Source of the DNA: Luteibacter sp. OK325
GTDB lineage: Bacteria; Pseudomonadota; Gammaproteobacteria; Xanthomonadales; Rhodanobacteraceae
DNA length: 64,000 bases
NCBI RefSeq assembly: GCF_003050935.1
Contig: NZ_QAOX01000004.1
Location: forward strand, 248,001-312,000
Reading direction: 5' to 3'
Shown: positions 1 through 7,512 of the stretch, one piece after another
Layout of the letters: every line of letters begins with the position of its first letter
Position numbering within the stretch: position 1 is the stretch's first letter
Notes under the pieces: model-generated
What the model was told of the DNA's origin: nothing
The model's input: only the letters and a program-made list of their open reading frames with translations
Database searches by the model: none
Translations under genes and position numbers: made by a program

Positions 1-109
1 GTGGGCGACGGTCATGTCCGCCAAGGCAGCGGGTCAGTCGTTGGGTTTCGATTACGACTTCAACGGCGACACGTGCATTATTCGGGCGTTTACCATCGTG
101 CCGGGATGA
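1..109 (+). CDS. C-terminal end of a small secreted-type protein (partial)
   Basis: Reading frame 2 is open from the window edge to a TGA at 107-109 and encodes about 35 residues. The tail (SAKAAGQSLGFDYDFNGD, then TCIIRAF) matches the tail of the protein at 2582-2917 (SAKATGGKMSFEYDYNGDVC, then VIRSF) almost position for position, and more weakly the tail of the one at 3503-3811. It is therefore a third member of the same small family, whose signal peptide and first half lie outside the window. A strong terminator follows the stop. Function unknown. Confidence 0.75.
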   Translation, partial: WATVMSAKAAGQSLGFDYDFNGDTCIIRAFTIVPG

Positions 110-126
110 GCGAATCGTGTTGTTGA

Positions 127-156
127 AAGGCCGTGCATCGCTGCACGGCCTTTTTC
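127..156 (+). terminator. Rho-independent terminator
   Basis: A perfect stem (GGCCGTGCA / TGCACGGCC) with a TCGC loop is followed by a run of T. It closes the partial gene at 1-109. On the other strand the run of A also allows it to end the methyltransferase transcript coming from the right. Confidence 0.85.
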
Positions 157-209
157 TTTGGGAAAGCCTGTTGCCTTACCGCCGGCACGGCGGGACGGTC
201 ACACCGGTC

Positions 210-1172
210 TCAGTGCCTTACCGAACGCGCCAACTTCGCCATGCGCCTGAGGGGTTCAGTGATTCGCCAGGATCGCGATGCCTTAATAGCGTTTAGCTCC
301 GACGTGGCATTTTCCAGTGCCTTATGCAGCTCACCCACATCCCGACTTCCTGGTGTTCCCAGTCGGGACGCCGCGGCAGCTACTCGCTCCCAACTGGCGA
401 CAGCAGCTGGTCGGTCAGCGCTTCGACGAAGGAACACGGCGAATTCGATGGTTCCTTCCTGGGTGTCCTGGAACTCGTGGCATTCGAGATCGATCAGGTC
501 GTGCTGAACCATCGTGGCCATCAGGTTGGCGAAGCTCTCCGGCGTGAACACCCAGCAGTGGACATCGTGATAGTCCTCGGTGTGGATGGTGCTCTCGGCA
601 AGGGAAAAAGCTTGTTCAAACGTGTGTAGATTCGGGATGCGCTCAAGGGGCAGTGGCCCTTGCCATGCGGCGTTGCCGTCGACCGCCCGCACGTTCAGGA
701 CGTGGTCGAGAATGTTCCACAGCTGAGGACGCCTTGCCCGCCTCACATGTGCCTCAATGACCTCAGGCATTTCCGTAGGGCGGCGGGTGTAGTCAAAGGT
801 GAATCGTTTGTCTGGCACAACGAGGCGAATCTCACCGTTCTCGTTAAGGATCGACGAGAGTTCCTTGAGCCAGGTGATGAGGTCCGGGACATGTTCAATC
901 ACATGTGAGGCGATAACGTAATCCACCTTGCGGCCTGCGAGGCAATCGGCCAGCGAGTTCTGTCCCCAGACCGCGTCGACATCGACGATTTCCGATGGGT
1001 CAAACCCGTGTCCGACGGCGTACTTCCGCCTCAATGTCTCCGTGTCTGCGTGATCAACATAGATGACATTCGTTTCGCTTTTGCGAATGAAGGGCTTATT
1101 GAGCGCCCCAATTTCCATGATCGATATACGGTCGAACGGTAGATCCTTGCGGATGAGCTCGCGGGTGTTCAT
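210..1172 (-). CDS. Class I SAM-dependent methyltransferase, surface-glycan type
   Basis: A 320-residue protein with a class I methyltransferase core: an N-terminal motif IMEIGAL, an acidic strand (VIYVDHAD) that would hold the SAM ribose, and the motif DYVIASHVIEHVPD followed by a helix and ILNENGEIRLVVPD, typical of Methyltransf_11/23 proteins. The last 40 residues (KASRSWRITEPLRRMAK) resemble the tail found on glycosyltransferases and methyltransferases of polysaccharide clusters. ATG at 1172 is taken as the start, because the frame upstream begins with TTG. Same strand as the acyltransferase at 1223-2371, with a 50-base gap, so they may be co-transcribed and modify the same polysaccharide. 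The acceptor is unknown. Confidence 0.75.
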   Translation of the reverse strand: MNTRELIRKDLPFDRISIMEIGALNKPFIRKSETNVIYVDHADTETLRRKYAVGHGFDPSEIVDVDAVWGQNSLADCLAGRKVDYVIASHVIEHVPDLITWLKELSSILNENGEIRLVVPDKRFTFDYTRRPTEMPEVIEAHVRRARRPQLWNILDHVLNVRAVDGNAAWQGPLPLERIPNLHTFEQAFSLAESTIHTEDYHDVHCWVFTPESFANLMATMVQHDLIDLECHEFQDTQEGTIEFAVFLRRSADRPAAVASWERVAAAASRLGTPGSRDVGELHKALENATSELNAIKASRSWRITEPLRRMAKLARSVRH

Positions 1173-1222
1173 CAATGACTCGGACAGCCCCTGGAACCCG
1201 TAGAAGTATCATAGGCACGCGA

Positions 1223-2371
1223 TCACGAATGTGAATTTTTTGCGAATCCGTCCTGGACCGCCGACGTGGACGGCCTCGTGTACTTCGCACGCAGGCCAAG
1301 GAATGGTTTTTCAATCGCATAGTAGGAGAGCGCGGAGATGGCAAGCACCGCCGGGAAGACGATCAGGACGATCGTGAGGGCGACGTCGTACTTAGGGACT
1401 CCCGTCCACCGCAGCAACCATCCGCTCATCCCGATGATGATCAGGATTGAGACGTGCAGGAGATAAGTGCTGTAGCTGATCTCCCCGATGCCCGATGCGA
1501 CGGCTGAAAGAAACCTGGGGACCTTTTTCGCAACAGGAAGGTAAGTGAAGATCACCAATGCCCAGGCAACCCCTTCAATCGTCGGCCACACCCCTTTCCA
1601 GTTCGCGACGACGGGCCATCCGCCGAGCCTGTGGAATCCGTAGACGACCGCGACGATCAACGCGGCGGCCCCGACAAAGCTCCAAGTATTTGCCTTCTCA
1701 GGCGAATGGTGATCGGCGTACAACTTGGCCGCAATCATCCCGATGAGAAACTGATCGATCCGGCCCAGACTGGTCCAGTACGACACGTCCCTGATGTTTG
1801 AACCGTAAAACGTCGTGCCGTAACGAATGAGGATCGCCAAGGCGATGATGGCTAGCAAAGGGCGGATACCGCGCTCGTTCAACACACGGATCAGGAAAGG
1901 AAACACCAGGTAGAACTGAAATTCGACGGCAACCGCCCAGAACATGGACCCGACGACGCCCATGGAAGCGACTGCCGGAAAGTAGCCGGTCGGCAGAACG
2001 ATAAAAATGAGGTTCTGCAGCGTGAGCTGGGAATTGATCGCCAGCTCGACAACCACCAGGAGTATCAACAGCGGGTAGATGCGCAGGAGCCGGTTGCGTA
2101 TGAAAGGCCAGTATTCAACGTCTTTGCCCAGGGCGCTACGGGTGAAAAGGAACCCGCTCATCACGATGAACAGCGCCACGGCGGTGTGGCCTTCGAGTAG
2201 AAGGGCAAACAGAGGGTTGTGCGTGGATACGCGATCCGACTCGGCGAATCCGCTCCCATGAGCCATGAACCCGCTCATGTGCTGAAAAGAGTGATAGAGC
2301 AGGATCAGCACCGCGGCGAAGCCGCGCAGGTGATCGAAAGCGGGTTCAAAAGTCTGGTTAGGGCTCTTCAT
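1223..2371 (-). CDS. Acyltransferase family 3 (OafA/YrhL-like) membrane protein
   Basis: A 382-residue integral membrane protein that starts with the family signature FDHLRGFAAVLILLYHS, including the Arg and His used for acyl transfer. About ten hydrophobic segments follow, with a further family motif LFIVMSGFLFTRS near residues 70-80. Acyltransferase 3 proteins carry acetyl or other acyl groups across the inner membrane onto O-antigen, exopolysaccharide or peptidoglycan. This one lacks the extra SGNH domain of the longer forms. It lies just upstream of the methyltransferase on the same strand, consistent with a two-gene decoration unit. The substrate cannot be told from sequence. Confidence 0.88.
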   Translation of the reverse strand: MKSPNQTFEPAFDHLRGFAAVLILLYHSFQHMSGFMAHGSGFAESDRVSTHNPLFALLLEGHTAVALFIVMSGFLFTRSALGKDVEYWPFIRNRLLRIYPLLILLVVVELAINSQLTLQNLIFIVLPTGYFPAVASMGVVGSMFWAVAVEFQFYLVFPFLIRVLNERGIRPLLAIIALAILIRYGTTFYGSNIRDVSYWTSLGRIDQFLIGMIAAKLYADHHSPEKANTWSFVGAAALIVAVVYGFHRLGGWPVVANWKGVWPTIEGVAWALVIFTYLPVAKKVPRFLSAVASGIGEISYSTYLLHVSILIIIGMSGWLLRWTGVPKYDVALTIVLIVFPAVLAISALSYYAIEKPFLGLRAKYTRPSTSAVQDGFAKNSHS

Positions 2372-2463
2372 AGCAAAATTGTTGCATGGAGCCGGCCCGC
2401 CCGCCTATCCCGCAATTTTCCGCCATTTTCCGGCCCCGGCCGCCTGGGTCACGTGGCGATCTT

Positions 2464-2505
2464 TGTAGGGCTTGGCTTACGTCAAGTTCGGCGGGCGCCT
2501 ACAGA
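2464..2505. promoter_or_regulatory. 42-base motif, copy A, upstream of a small secreted-protein gene
   Basis: The motif starts TGTAGG and ends CCTACAGA, so its ends form an inverted repeat. An equal-length copy lies at 5402-5443 upstream of the lectin gene. Here it ends 76 bases before the ATG at 2582. It could be a regulator site or an RNA hairpin in a leader. Confidence 0.45.
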
Positions 2506-2581
2506 AATTCATGCGCCCACCTCTCCATGATGCCCGCGCCCCACCGAAAGGATGAGGGGCATGGCCATCAAGGGGAATCGA

Positions 2582-2917
2582 ATGAACAAGAAGTCCGCAC
2601 GCAAGGCTATCTGTGCCGCGTTCTGCGTAGTCGCGGCTGGTGTTAGCACTGGCGCCTTGGCCACGGCTCACCTTGAAGTTGCAGCAAACGCAATTCAGAT
2701 CCAGACCTATGGCTCTGTAAGTCCGGTCTTGTTCTACACCGGCTCGGTTTGCAGCACTCAGCACCTGAATCTCGACGACAGCTCGCCCTTGGACGTACAG
2801 AAGCTGCTCTGGGCCTCGGTACTCTCAGCGAAGGCTACGGGCGGCAAGATGAGCTTTGAGTACGACTACAACGGAGACGTATGCGTTATCCGCTCCTTCT
2901 CCGTCATGCCGAATTGA
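2582..2917 (+). CDS. Small secreted protein, family member 2
   Basis: A 111-residue protein beginning MNKKSARKAICAAFCVV and ending its signal peptide at about GALATA, so the mature protein is near 82 residues. ATG at 2582 is chosen over two upstream in-frame starts because AAGGGGAATCGA precedes it as a ribosome site and the signal peptide begins there. It has two or three cysteines (VCSTQ, then DVCVI near the end), so a disulfide is possible. The C-terminal half repeats in the partial gene at 1-109 and in the gene at 3503-3811. I do not recognise a described family. The copies lie in tandem on one strand, which suggests local duplication of a secreted factor. Confidence 0.7.
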   Translation: MNKKSARKAICAAFCVVAAGVSTGALATAHLEVAANAIQIQTYGSVSPVLFYTGSVCSTQHLNLDDSSPLDVQKLLWASVLSAKATGGKMSFEYDYNGDVCVIRSFSVMPN

Positions 2918-2928
2918 GGGGTGACGCA

Positions 2929-3474
2929 ATGATCAGAATCAAAGCTCCCCCGTTGCGTTGCAGCCGGATGGCCGCGTGGTCGTTGCTCTTATTCACTGCC
3001 TGCCTCCTCCCAGCCGTCGCAGTAGCCGATAGCACCACTGGCACGGCACTTACCGTCACCGGAACCCCCACCCCGGGGAAGCAAGTCACGGCCAACGTCG
3101 TCGTCACCGGCAAGCATCTTGTTTATGGGCCGCCACACTCCCCGGTTTCAGTACCGGGCGGCGCGGTTCAGATCTCGGTAAACGGAACGATCGTGCTTGC
3201 GGTCCAGGCCACCGGTGGGATCAACTCGAATGTCATCGACTCTGGCTGCGTCAAACCGGGCTCCTACCCTGGCACCTGTGACATCGCGAAGTACATATCC
3301 GACAACACGACCTTTTCGGCGCTCATCACTCTGCCAAAGGGCGCTTCGCAATACACCATTTCGGCAAAGTACACCGGCGATGACGATTCCCACGCGTCCA
3401 CCTCGCAGAACACGGTACTGACCGCGGTTTACCCGGGTATCGACGCAGCGATGGACCTTCTTCTTAACGACTGA
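2929..3474 (+). CDS. Secreted protein with a bacterial Ig-like domain
   Basis: A 181-residue protein with a positively charged start and a hydrophobic segment (AAWSLLLFTACLLPAVAVA) serving as signal peptide. The mature part is a single Ig-like fold of the group 3 type: VTGTPTPGKQVTANVVVTG, then GGAVQISVNGT, then QYTISAKYTGDDDSHAST, as found in adhesins and cell-surface repeat proteins. ATG at 2929 is preferred because GAGG lies 10 bases upstream and the signal peptide starts there; it begins 11 bases after the stop of the preceding gene, so the two are likely co-transcribed. Two cysteines near residues 110-120 could pair. Probably an extracellular or envelope protein; partner unknown. Confidence 0.65.
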   Translation: MIRIKAPPLRCSRMAAWSLLLFTACLLPAVAVADSTTGTALTVTGTPTPGKQVTANVVVTGKHLVYGPPHSPVSVPGGAVQISVNGTIVLAVQATGGINSNVIDSGCVKPGSYPGTCDIAKYISDNTTFSALITLPKGASQYTISAKYTGDDDSHASTSQNTVLTAVYPGIDAAMDLLLND

Positions 3475-3502
3475 TTTCGTCAATCCCTACAGGGTGAAAA
3501 CC

Positions 3503-3811
3503 ATGAAGTTCGCCAATTTCGCCATTGCTGGTCTTCTCGCGCTCGCATCCGCGCAGGCGTTTGCTGCAGAGGACGCTGGCCGCACAATCTCTGGCCTGGG
3601 TGTACAAGGAACGGGGTACGTGCAGGTCACTCAGGGATTTTCTCAGCCCTGCCAGTTCGGCACGGTCTATCTCCCCGATCTCAGCCAGTACAACGCACGC
3701 GCCATGATGGCAGTGCTGGTGGCTGCTCAGTCTCGTGGAGCCGTAGTCACCATAAGCTACGACGTCAATGCGTCGGGCATATGCACGGCTAACAAGATTT
3801 CAGCCTCTTAA
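3503..3811 (+). CDS. Small secreted protein, family member 3
   Basis: A 102-residue protein with a clear signal peptide (MKFANFAIAGLLALASAQAFA, cleavage after AFA). Its tail (LVAAQSRGAVVTISYDVNAS, then GICTANKIS) parallels the tails of the proteins at 1-109 and 2582-2917: a helix ending in S/A-K/Q-x-x-G, a beta strand with Y-D, then a Cys-containing strand. The central PCQFGTVYLPDL corresponds to VCSTQHLNLDD in the neighbour. ATG at 3503 with AGGG upstream is preferred over the GTG at 3494. The three genes at 2582, 2929 and 3503 probably form one transcript. Function unknown. Confidence 0.68.
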   Translation: MKFANFAIAGLLALASAQAFAAEDAGRTISGLGVQGTGYVQVTQGFSQPCQFGTVYLPDLSQYNARAMMAVLVAAQSRGAVVTISYDVNASGICTANKISAS

Positions 3812-3897
3812 GGCCGCAGATATCCGTGCCGCGTTCAATCTGGTTCTGAATTGATGTCCCTGCGCTCAAGGATGAGCGCATTGTCCTGCAGCTATGC

Positions 3898-4482
3898 CTA
3901 GAGCACACCCGGGATCAAGGCTTTCGTTCGTAGCCGGTATGCGGCGTAAGCATCACCAAACGCCTCACCCAACATCCGCTCTTCCATCTTCAGCTTGCGC
4001 CAGAACGAAATGAAGACGATGAGTACCGCAAAGATGCCGCGCACATCGCCGACTTTCAGCGCCGTGCCGATGAAGGCGAGCAGGATGCCCGTGTAGATGG
4101 GATGGCGAATGTATCGGTAGGGACCTGCCTCGATCAGCTCATGATCCTGCTTGATCTGGACGACGCTGCTCCAGTTTCGGCCGAGCAGATATCGGGACCA
4201 GCAGGCCAGGGCGACACCGGTCACCACGAACACCAGCGCGACCGCGAAGACCGGTACCGTGTGCGGCACGATGCCCTCGCGGAGCCAGTGGTGGCCAAAC
4301 CATTCGCCAGGGCCGAGCAGTCCGAATGCCACGGCGAGCGGTAGCCAGTAAAGCAGCAGCCGGGTGAGCCACGGCTCGCCACGTGCGGCGGACTTGTTCC
4401 CCCACGCGCTGACCAGCCACCACAGCAGCAGCACCCGCCAGGCCATGTCGATGCCGCGACTGAGCCATTCTTCCGTCGTCAT
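3898..4482 (-). CDS. Isoprenylcysteine-methyltransferase-like membrane protein
   Basis: A 194-residue protein with four to five membrane segments and the C-terminal signature of the ICMT/PEMT-like family: YRYIRHPIYTGILLAFIGTAL, followed later by EERMLGEAFGDAYAAYRLRTK, where the Glu-Glu-x-x-L and the Tyr-x-x-Y region close the SAM site. Bacterial members methylate small lipid-like or unknown substrates at the membrane. ATG at 4482 is chosen because AGGGAGG lies just upstream; longer in-frame extensions are unlikely. It is a lone gene between accessory genes. Confidence 0.8.
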   Translation of the reverse strand: MTTEEWLSRGIDMAWRVLLLWWLVSAWGNKSAARGEPWLTRLLLYWLPLAVAFGLLGPGEWFGHHWLREGIVPHTVPVFAVALVFVVTGVALACWSRYLLGRNWSSVVQIKQDHELIEAGPYRYIRHPIYTGILLAFIGTALKVGDVRGIFAVLIVFISFWRKLKMEERMLGEAFGDAYAAYRLRTKALIPGVL

Positions 4483-4561
4483 GGTTACCCTCCCTTGTCG
4501 GGCCATCGTACCGAGGGCACGATGGGGACGACACCTGCCGGAAGGCATGTCGATTGAAGCG

Positions 4562-4759
4562 TTACGCCGGGCTGCCCTTGTCGGGGCTGCGCTGGCCCTT
4601 CTGATCGGATTCGCCGCTGGTCACGTCTTCCGCGCGCTTCTGCCCCTTCTGGTCGGTTTGGGGTTTACCAGCCTTGTCCTGCCCGGGGTTTGCGGCGGGG
4701 TTGTTTGAACCGCCGACGCCATTGGCCGAATGTTGGGTGGTGCGATCTTGCTCGCTCAT
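4562..4759 (-). CDS. Small hydrophilic low-complexity protein
   Basis: A 65-residue protein rich in Gln, Lys, Asp, Gly and Ser, with two copies of a DQKGQ motif and no hydrophobic segment, so probably disordered. The start at 4759 has GGGAGAG as ribosome site. Composition recalls small stress-associated hydrophilic proteins, but I see no diagnostic motif. It is a single gene with no obvious operon partner. Confidence 0.5.
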   Translation of the reverse strand: MSEQDRTTQHSANGVGGSNNPAANPGQDKAGKPQTDQKGQKRAEDVTSGESDQKGQRSPDKGSPA

Positions 4760-4871
4760 CGTTTCTCTCCCGTGTGAGAGTCGATTGTTTGCTCCAACAT
4801 GTGATGAAATCCGCGGCTGCCGGTGATATCGGCGTCGTTTTTTATCTGGACCAGCCACGGAGCGGCATACC

Positions 4872-5156
4872 ATGCGCTATCCCATCGCGATCGAAATTGG
4901 CGACGACAGCACTGCCTATGACGTGATCGTGCCTGATCTTCCCGGATGCTTCAGCGCTGGCGACATGGCCGGGAAATCACCCAGGTACACAGAGCAGCAG
5001 ATCATCGACTACTTGGCGGCTCGGGAAATGCTGGTGGCTCGAGCTGCCGAACCGAGACCCCGGCCTACGCAGCGGGGTCCGAAGCGGAGCAGTGTCGAAC
5101 CTAACCCTCTGCTGCTAGCGCAACAGATACTCAAGGCTCGGCGGGAGGGCCGCTGA
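4872..5156 (+). pseudogene. Decayed HicB-type antitoxin
   Basis: The first 32 residues (MRYPIAIEIGDDSTAYDVIV, then PDLPGCFSAGD) are a textbook HicB amino terminus. After that the protein no longer follows the family: the usual stretch of helices is replaced by GKSPRYTEQQIIDYLAAREM and a basic Pro-rich tail, so part of the gene has been deleted or shifted. No hicA toxin gene precedes it; only 70 non-coding bases lie between it and the neighbour. It may be a relic of a toxin-antitoxin pair or an orphan DNA-binding fragment. Confidence 0.5.
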
Positions 5157-5507
5157 TATCGGTTGTCCTCCACAGTATTTCCCTGTTGTTTCGGTGCCTC
5201 CCACGCTCGCCGATCTATTCATTCGTCGACTGTAAGCGGTTGGGGCACATGCCTTTCCATGCTCGGAATCTATTCGTTAGCGTGGCGGGCTAAACTCCAT
5301 ATCTTCGCTTTAGAAATCCCTGCCTCGCACGGCGAACATGTTGCCGAGGCCAGATCCAACCTTGTCGCGAGCAAATGTGATGCCCATCCCGAATCCGCGC
5401 ATGTAGGCTTTTTCCTACATCAGACCGAGCAATCTCCTACAGACCGCGCGTTGCCGAGCTAGTCAGCATCATCGCGCCCCAGCACGGGGTACCTACAGGG
5501 AATCAAC
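5157..5507 (+). promoter_or_regulatory. Intergenic stretch holding the lectin-gene leader and motif copy B
   Basis: No convincing gene lies here; the 99-codon open frame has no family features and no ribosome site. The stretch contains the 42-base motif at 5402-5443, inside which TGTAGG and CCTACA flank a short T-rich loop as a perfect hairpin, and a second CCTACAGA 22 bases on. The gene starts 64 bases after the motif. The leader just before the start (CTACAGGG) is shared with the gene at 3503. Confidence 0.5.
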
Positions 5508-6425
5508 ATGCTCGGAAAGTTGAAGGCGATGGCAATCGCCACGGCGGCGTTGTGCGGCTTTGCCTCTATGTCAGCCTCGGCAGAGTTCTTGCGCTCCGGC
5601 CAGTCACTCAGTGTTGGCCAACATCTTGAGAGCCACGATGGCCGCTACGTGGCGATCATGCAGGGCGACGGCAACTTCGTCGTGTATCGGAACGCTGACG
5701 GCGTAGCTATATGGAACAGCGGGACCGGCGGCACGGGCGCTACGTTCGCAGTGATGCAGGGCGATGGAAACTTTGTGATCTACACCGCAGACGGAAGAGC
5801 TGTGTGGTCGACAGGAACAAGCTGGCAAGCGGGTTCTCTTCCTAACGAGTTCACGATCGACGATTACGGCCTGGCAGTCGTCGTCTCATACATTCCCGTA
5901 TGGGTCACGAACACCGTGACACCTGGGGCTCCCCCCGGCGATTCGCTCGTATTCCAGTTTGGTTACAAGTGGCCGCCGGGAGTCGTCTACAACGGTCCGA
6001 ACGGTAACCAATGGACATTCCAGACAGACGGTAATCTTGTGCTTTATCACAACGGCGCTCCTGTCTGGGCAAGCAACGTGACCAACAACAAGAGCGGAAA
6101 GGCTATCTACTCCGTGTGGGAAGGCATCCTGACGACGTGGAATGACTCAGGCGTGGTCTGGAATGGCGCGAGCAACCGGAACTATCCGCCAGGCTTCATT
6201 TGGGATGGCCCTAACGCGTCGCTGCATCTTGGTGGCGATGGTGGTCTATTCGCCATTCAGGCTGACGGCAACGCAACAGCATGGGTCGCTGCACGCAAGT
6301 GGGGTGCATCTACATATGACCCGCCAGCTGCGCCGCCCCCGCCGTCAGGCCCGCACTGCATTGGCGATCCGCACGCCTGTGCAGAAAGCGGCGGCACATA
6401 TCCAGTGATCAACTACCCGTGGTGA
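5508..6425 (+). CDS. Secreted bulb-type (mannose-binding) lectin domain protein
   Basis: A 305-residue protein with signal peptide MLGKLKAMAIATAALCGFAS, cleaved near SASA. Three beta-prism repeats carry the lectin signature Q-x-D-x-N-x-V-x-Y: QGDGNFVVY (about residue 47), QGDGNFVIY (about 83) and QTDGNLVLY (about 168), each followed by a VWxS-type strand, with a fourth degenerate copy (QADGNATAW). This is the B_lectin fold known from monocot mannose-binding lectins and bacterial bacteriocins such as LlpA. The C-terminus is Pro-rich followed by a Cys-containing tail (PHCIGDPHACAESGG) that may form a disulfide loop. It could be an adhesin or a lectin-like bacteriocin; no lysis or immunity gene is visible. 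Confidence 0.82.
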   Translation: MLGKLKAMAIATAALCGFASMSASAEFLRSGQSLSVGQHLESHDGRYVAIMQGDGNFVVYRNADGVAIWNSGTGGTGATFAVMQGDGNFVIYTADGRAVWSTGTSWQAGSLPNEFTIDDYGLAVVVSYIPVWVTNTVTPGAPPGDSLVFQFGYKWPPGVVYNGPNGNQWTFQTDGNLVLYHNGAPVWASNVTNNKSGKAIYSVWEGILTTWNDSGVVWNGASNRNYPPGFIWDGPNASLHLGGDGGLFAIQADGNATAWVAARKWGASTYDPPAAPPPPSGPHCIGDPHACAESGGTYPVINYPW

Positions 6426-6509
6426 TATCTCGTTCGCACAGGTAGACCGGGATACCATCAGATGGACACGAGGGGCTTGACTTAGGTTGGGTCTCTCGCT
6501 TCTGGGTCA

Positions 6510-6894
6510 AATTAATCCCTAGTAGGATAAGCATTTCCGGCGGGGTGAGTGATCTGATTGGACGCTTACCGATCCATGGGAACGCATACGTCTCGAACAG
6601 CCATAGAGCCTTTCCTCGCGTAGCGGCTCTTCGCTTTGCCATTGTCCGCATCCACTCTGCGCGACAGCCTCAAAGCTGTCGTCAGCAGACACTCGAGCGA
6701 ACGCCTTGTCCGGTCGCCTGACGTCTGCGGGATCGCTCCCACTGGAGACAAGGCCCGCCGAACCGATATCGCAAGCGCCAGGTCCTAGACCCGGTCGGCC
6801 GGACCTCGATGCATAGGCCGAGCATGTCCGCTACGCGAAAGACCGTAGGACGCGGCTTGAGCGAGCGAAGTTTCGTGTCAGTCGGTGCCGCCAT
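6510..6894 (-). pseudogene. Remnant of a P4-type integrase gene
   Basis: The amino terminus is intact in one frame from 6894 (TKLRSLKPRPTVFRVADMLG, then TGSRTWRLRYRFGG), matching the DUF4102 arm-binding domain of P4-like integrases. The reading then passes through a second frame and resumes in a third as ALWLFETYAFPWIGKRPIRS, then LTPPEML, the start of the core-binding domain. It breaks off there: the catalytic Arg, His and Tyr region is missing. So there are at least two frameshifts and a large 3' deletion. It lies 173 bases from a tRNA-Leu-like end at 7067, mirroring the live integrase at 19626-20846. Confidence 0.75.
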
Positions 6895-7066
6895 GTGAGT
6901 AACGTCCGAAGCGATCTCGCGATTCGCGGACTTCACTCACACGCTTACTCGCATGCTCGACTGGATGCAGGCGGACATGGGCGGACGGAAATGCGGGGGA
7001 AACCGAGCATTTGCGCCGGCTTACGCGAGTCCAGTGGACTTGTATGGATCACCTTGGAGGTGTCCT

Positions 7067-7088
7067 TGGTGCCGGAGTGGGCATCGAA
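7067..7088 (-). repeat. Degenerate tRNA-Leu 3' end, possible attachment-site relic
   Basis: TGGTGCCGGAGTGGGCATCG then AA closely follows the 3' end of the tRNA-Leu at 21031 (TGGTGCCCGGAGTGGGACTC then GAA), with one base missing and two changed, in the same orientation. Elements that enter a tRNA 3' end leave such a copy at their far end. It would make 7067-21031 one element of about 14 kb. Confidence 0.5.
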
Positions 7089-7098
7089 ATTCTAGCAA

Positions 7099-7359
7099 CT
7101 ATGCGGCCTTTCGGGCCACGCCGAGAGAAGTACCGTCAAATGTACCGTCAGTTTGCCCGAGCTTGGCGGCAATCCAGGCATGCACCTCGACGGACGACCA
7201 AGCGACAGTGCTCCGGCTCTGAGTGAGTGGGTAAGGTTGAGGGAACTGCCCGGTGCCGCACCAGCGATACAGGGTCGCCTTGCTTACGCCGACGAGGGCC
7301 AGCACTGCCGGAAGACGTAGCAAGGTTACGGACGAGGTCGGGAATGTCACGGGGTTCAT
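7099..7359 (-). CDS. AlpA-family transcriptional regulator
   Basis: An 86-residue protein with the AlpA/phage CP4-57 regulator signature: LLRLPAVLALVGVSKATLYR, a winged helix-turn-helix, followed by GQFPQPYPLTQSRSTVAWSS and VEVHAWIAAKL. AlpA proteins switch on integrase or excision genes in P4-like prophages and satellites. AGGA lies before the ATG at 7359. It sits next to the presumed left end of the island, immediately beside the tRNA-like relic. The upstream gap carries a perfect 12-base palindrome that could be its operator. Confidence 0.88.
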   Translation of the reverse strand: MNPVTFPTSSVTLLRLPAVLALVGVSKATLYRWCGTGQFPQPYPLTQSRSTVAWSSVEVHAWIAAKLGQTDGTFDGTSLGVARKAA

Positions 7360-7512
7360 GGTCTGGTCCTGATGGTTGGGGTGCGCCCGTCGGTCATCGA
7401 CGCGTGGCGCGGCCGCAGGCGTGTGGTCAAAGACACCCCCACGGGGGATGCGCGCGACCCTCGAATGTTTGTAGGGGTAACGGAAATTTCCGCCAAAAAT
7501 TTCTAGCTCGCC
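7360..7512 (-). promoter_or_regulatory. Upstream region of the AlpA regulator with palindrome
   Basis: The gap between the phage gene cluster and alpA holds a perfect palindrome CGGAAATTTCCG (7481-7492) and a G/C inverted repeat (CCCCC-A-CGGGGG) near 7436. The first may be an operator; the second could end the phage-gene transcript coming from the right. Confidence 0.4.

Noticed and set aside
4799-4876. HicA toxin upstream of the HicB relic
   Set aside because: The short frame beginning MKSAAAGDIGVV lacks the HicA histidine and dsRBD-like motifs.
5163-5462. 99-codon frame upstream of the lectin gene
   Set aside because: No ribosome site, no family features, and it overlaps the shared 42-base motif.
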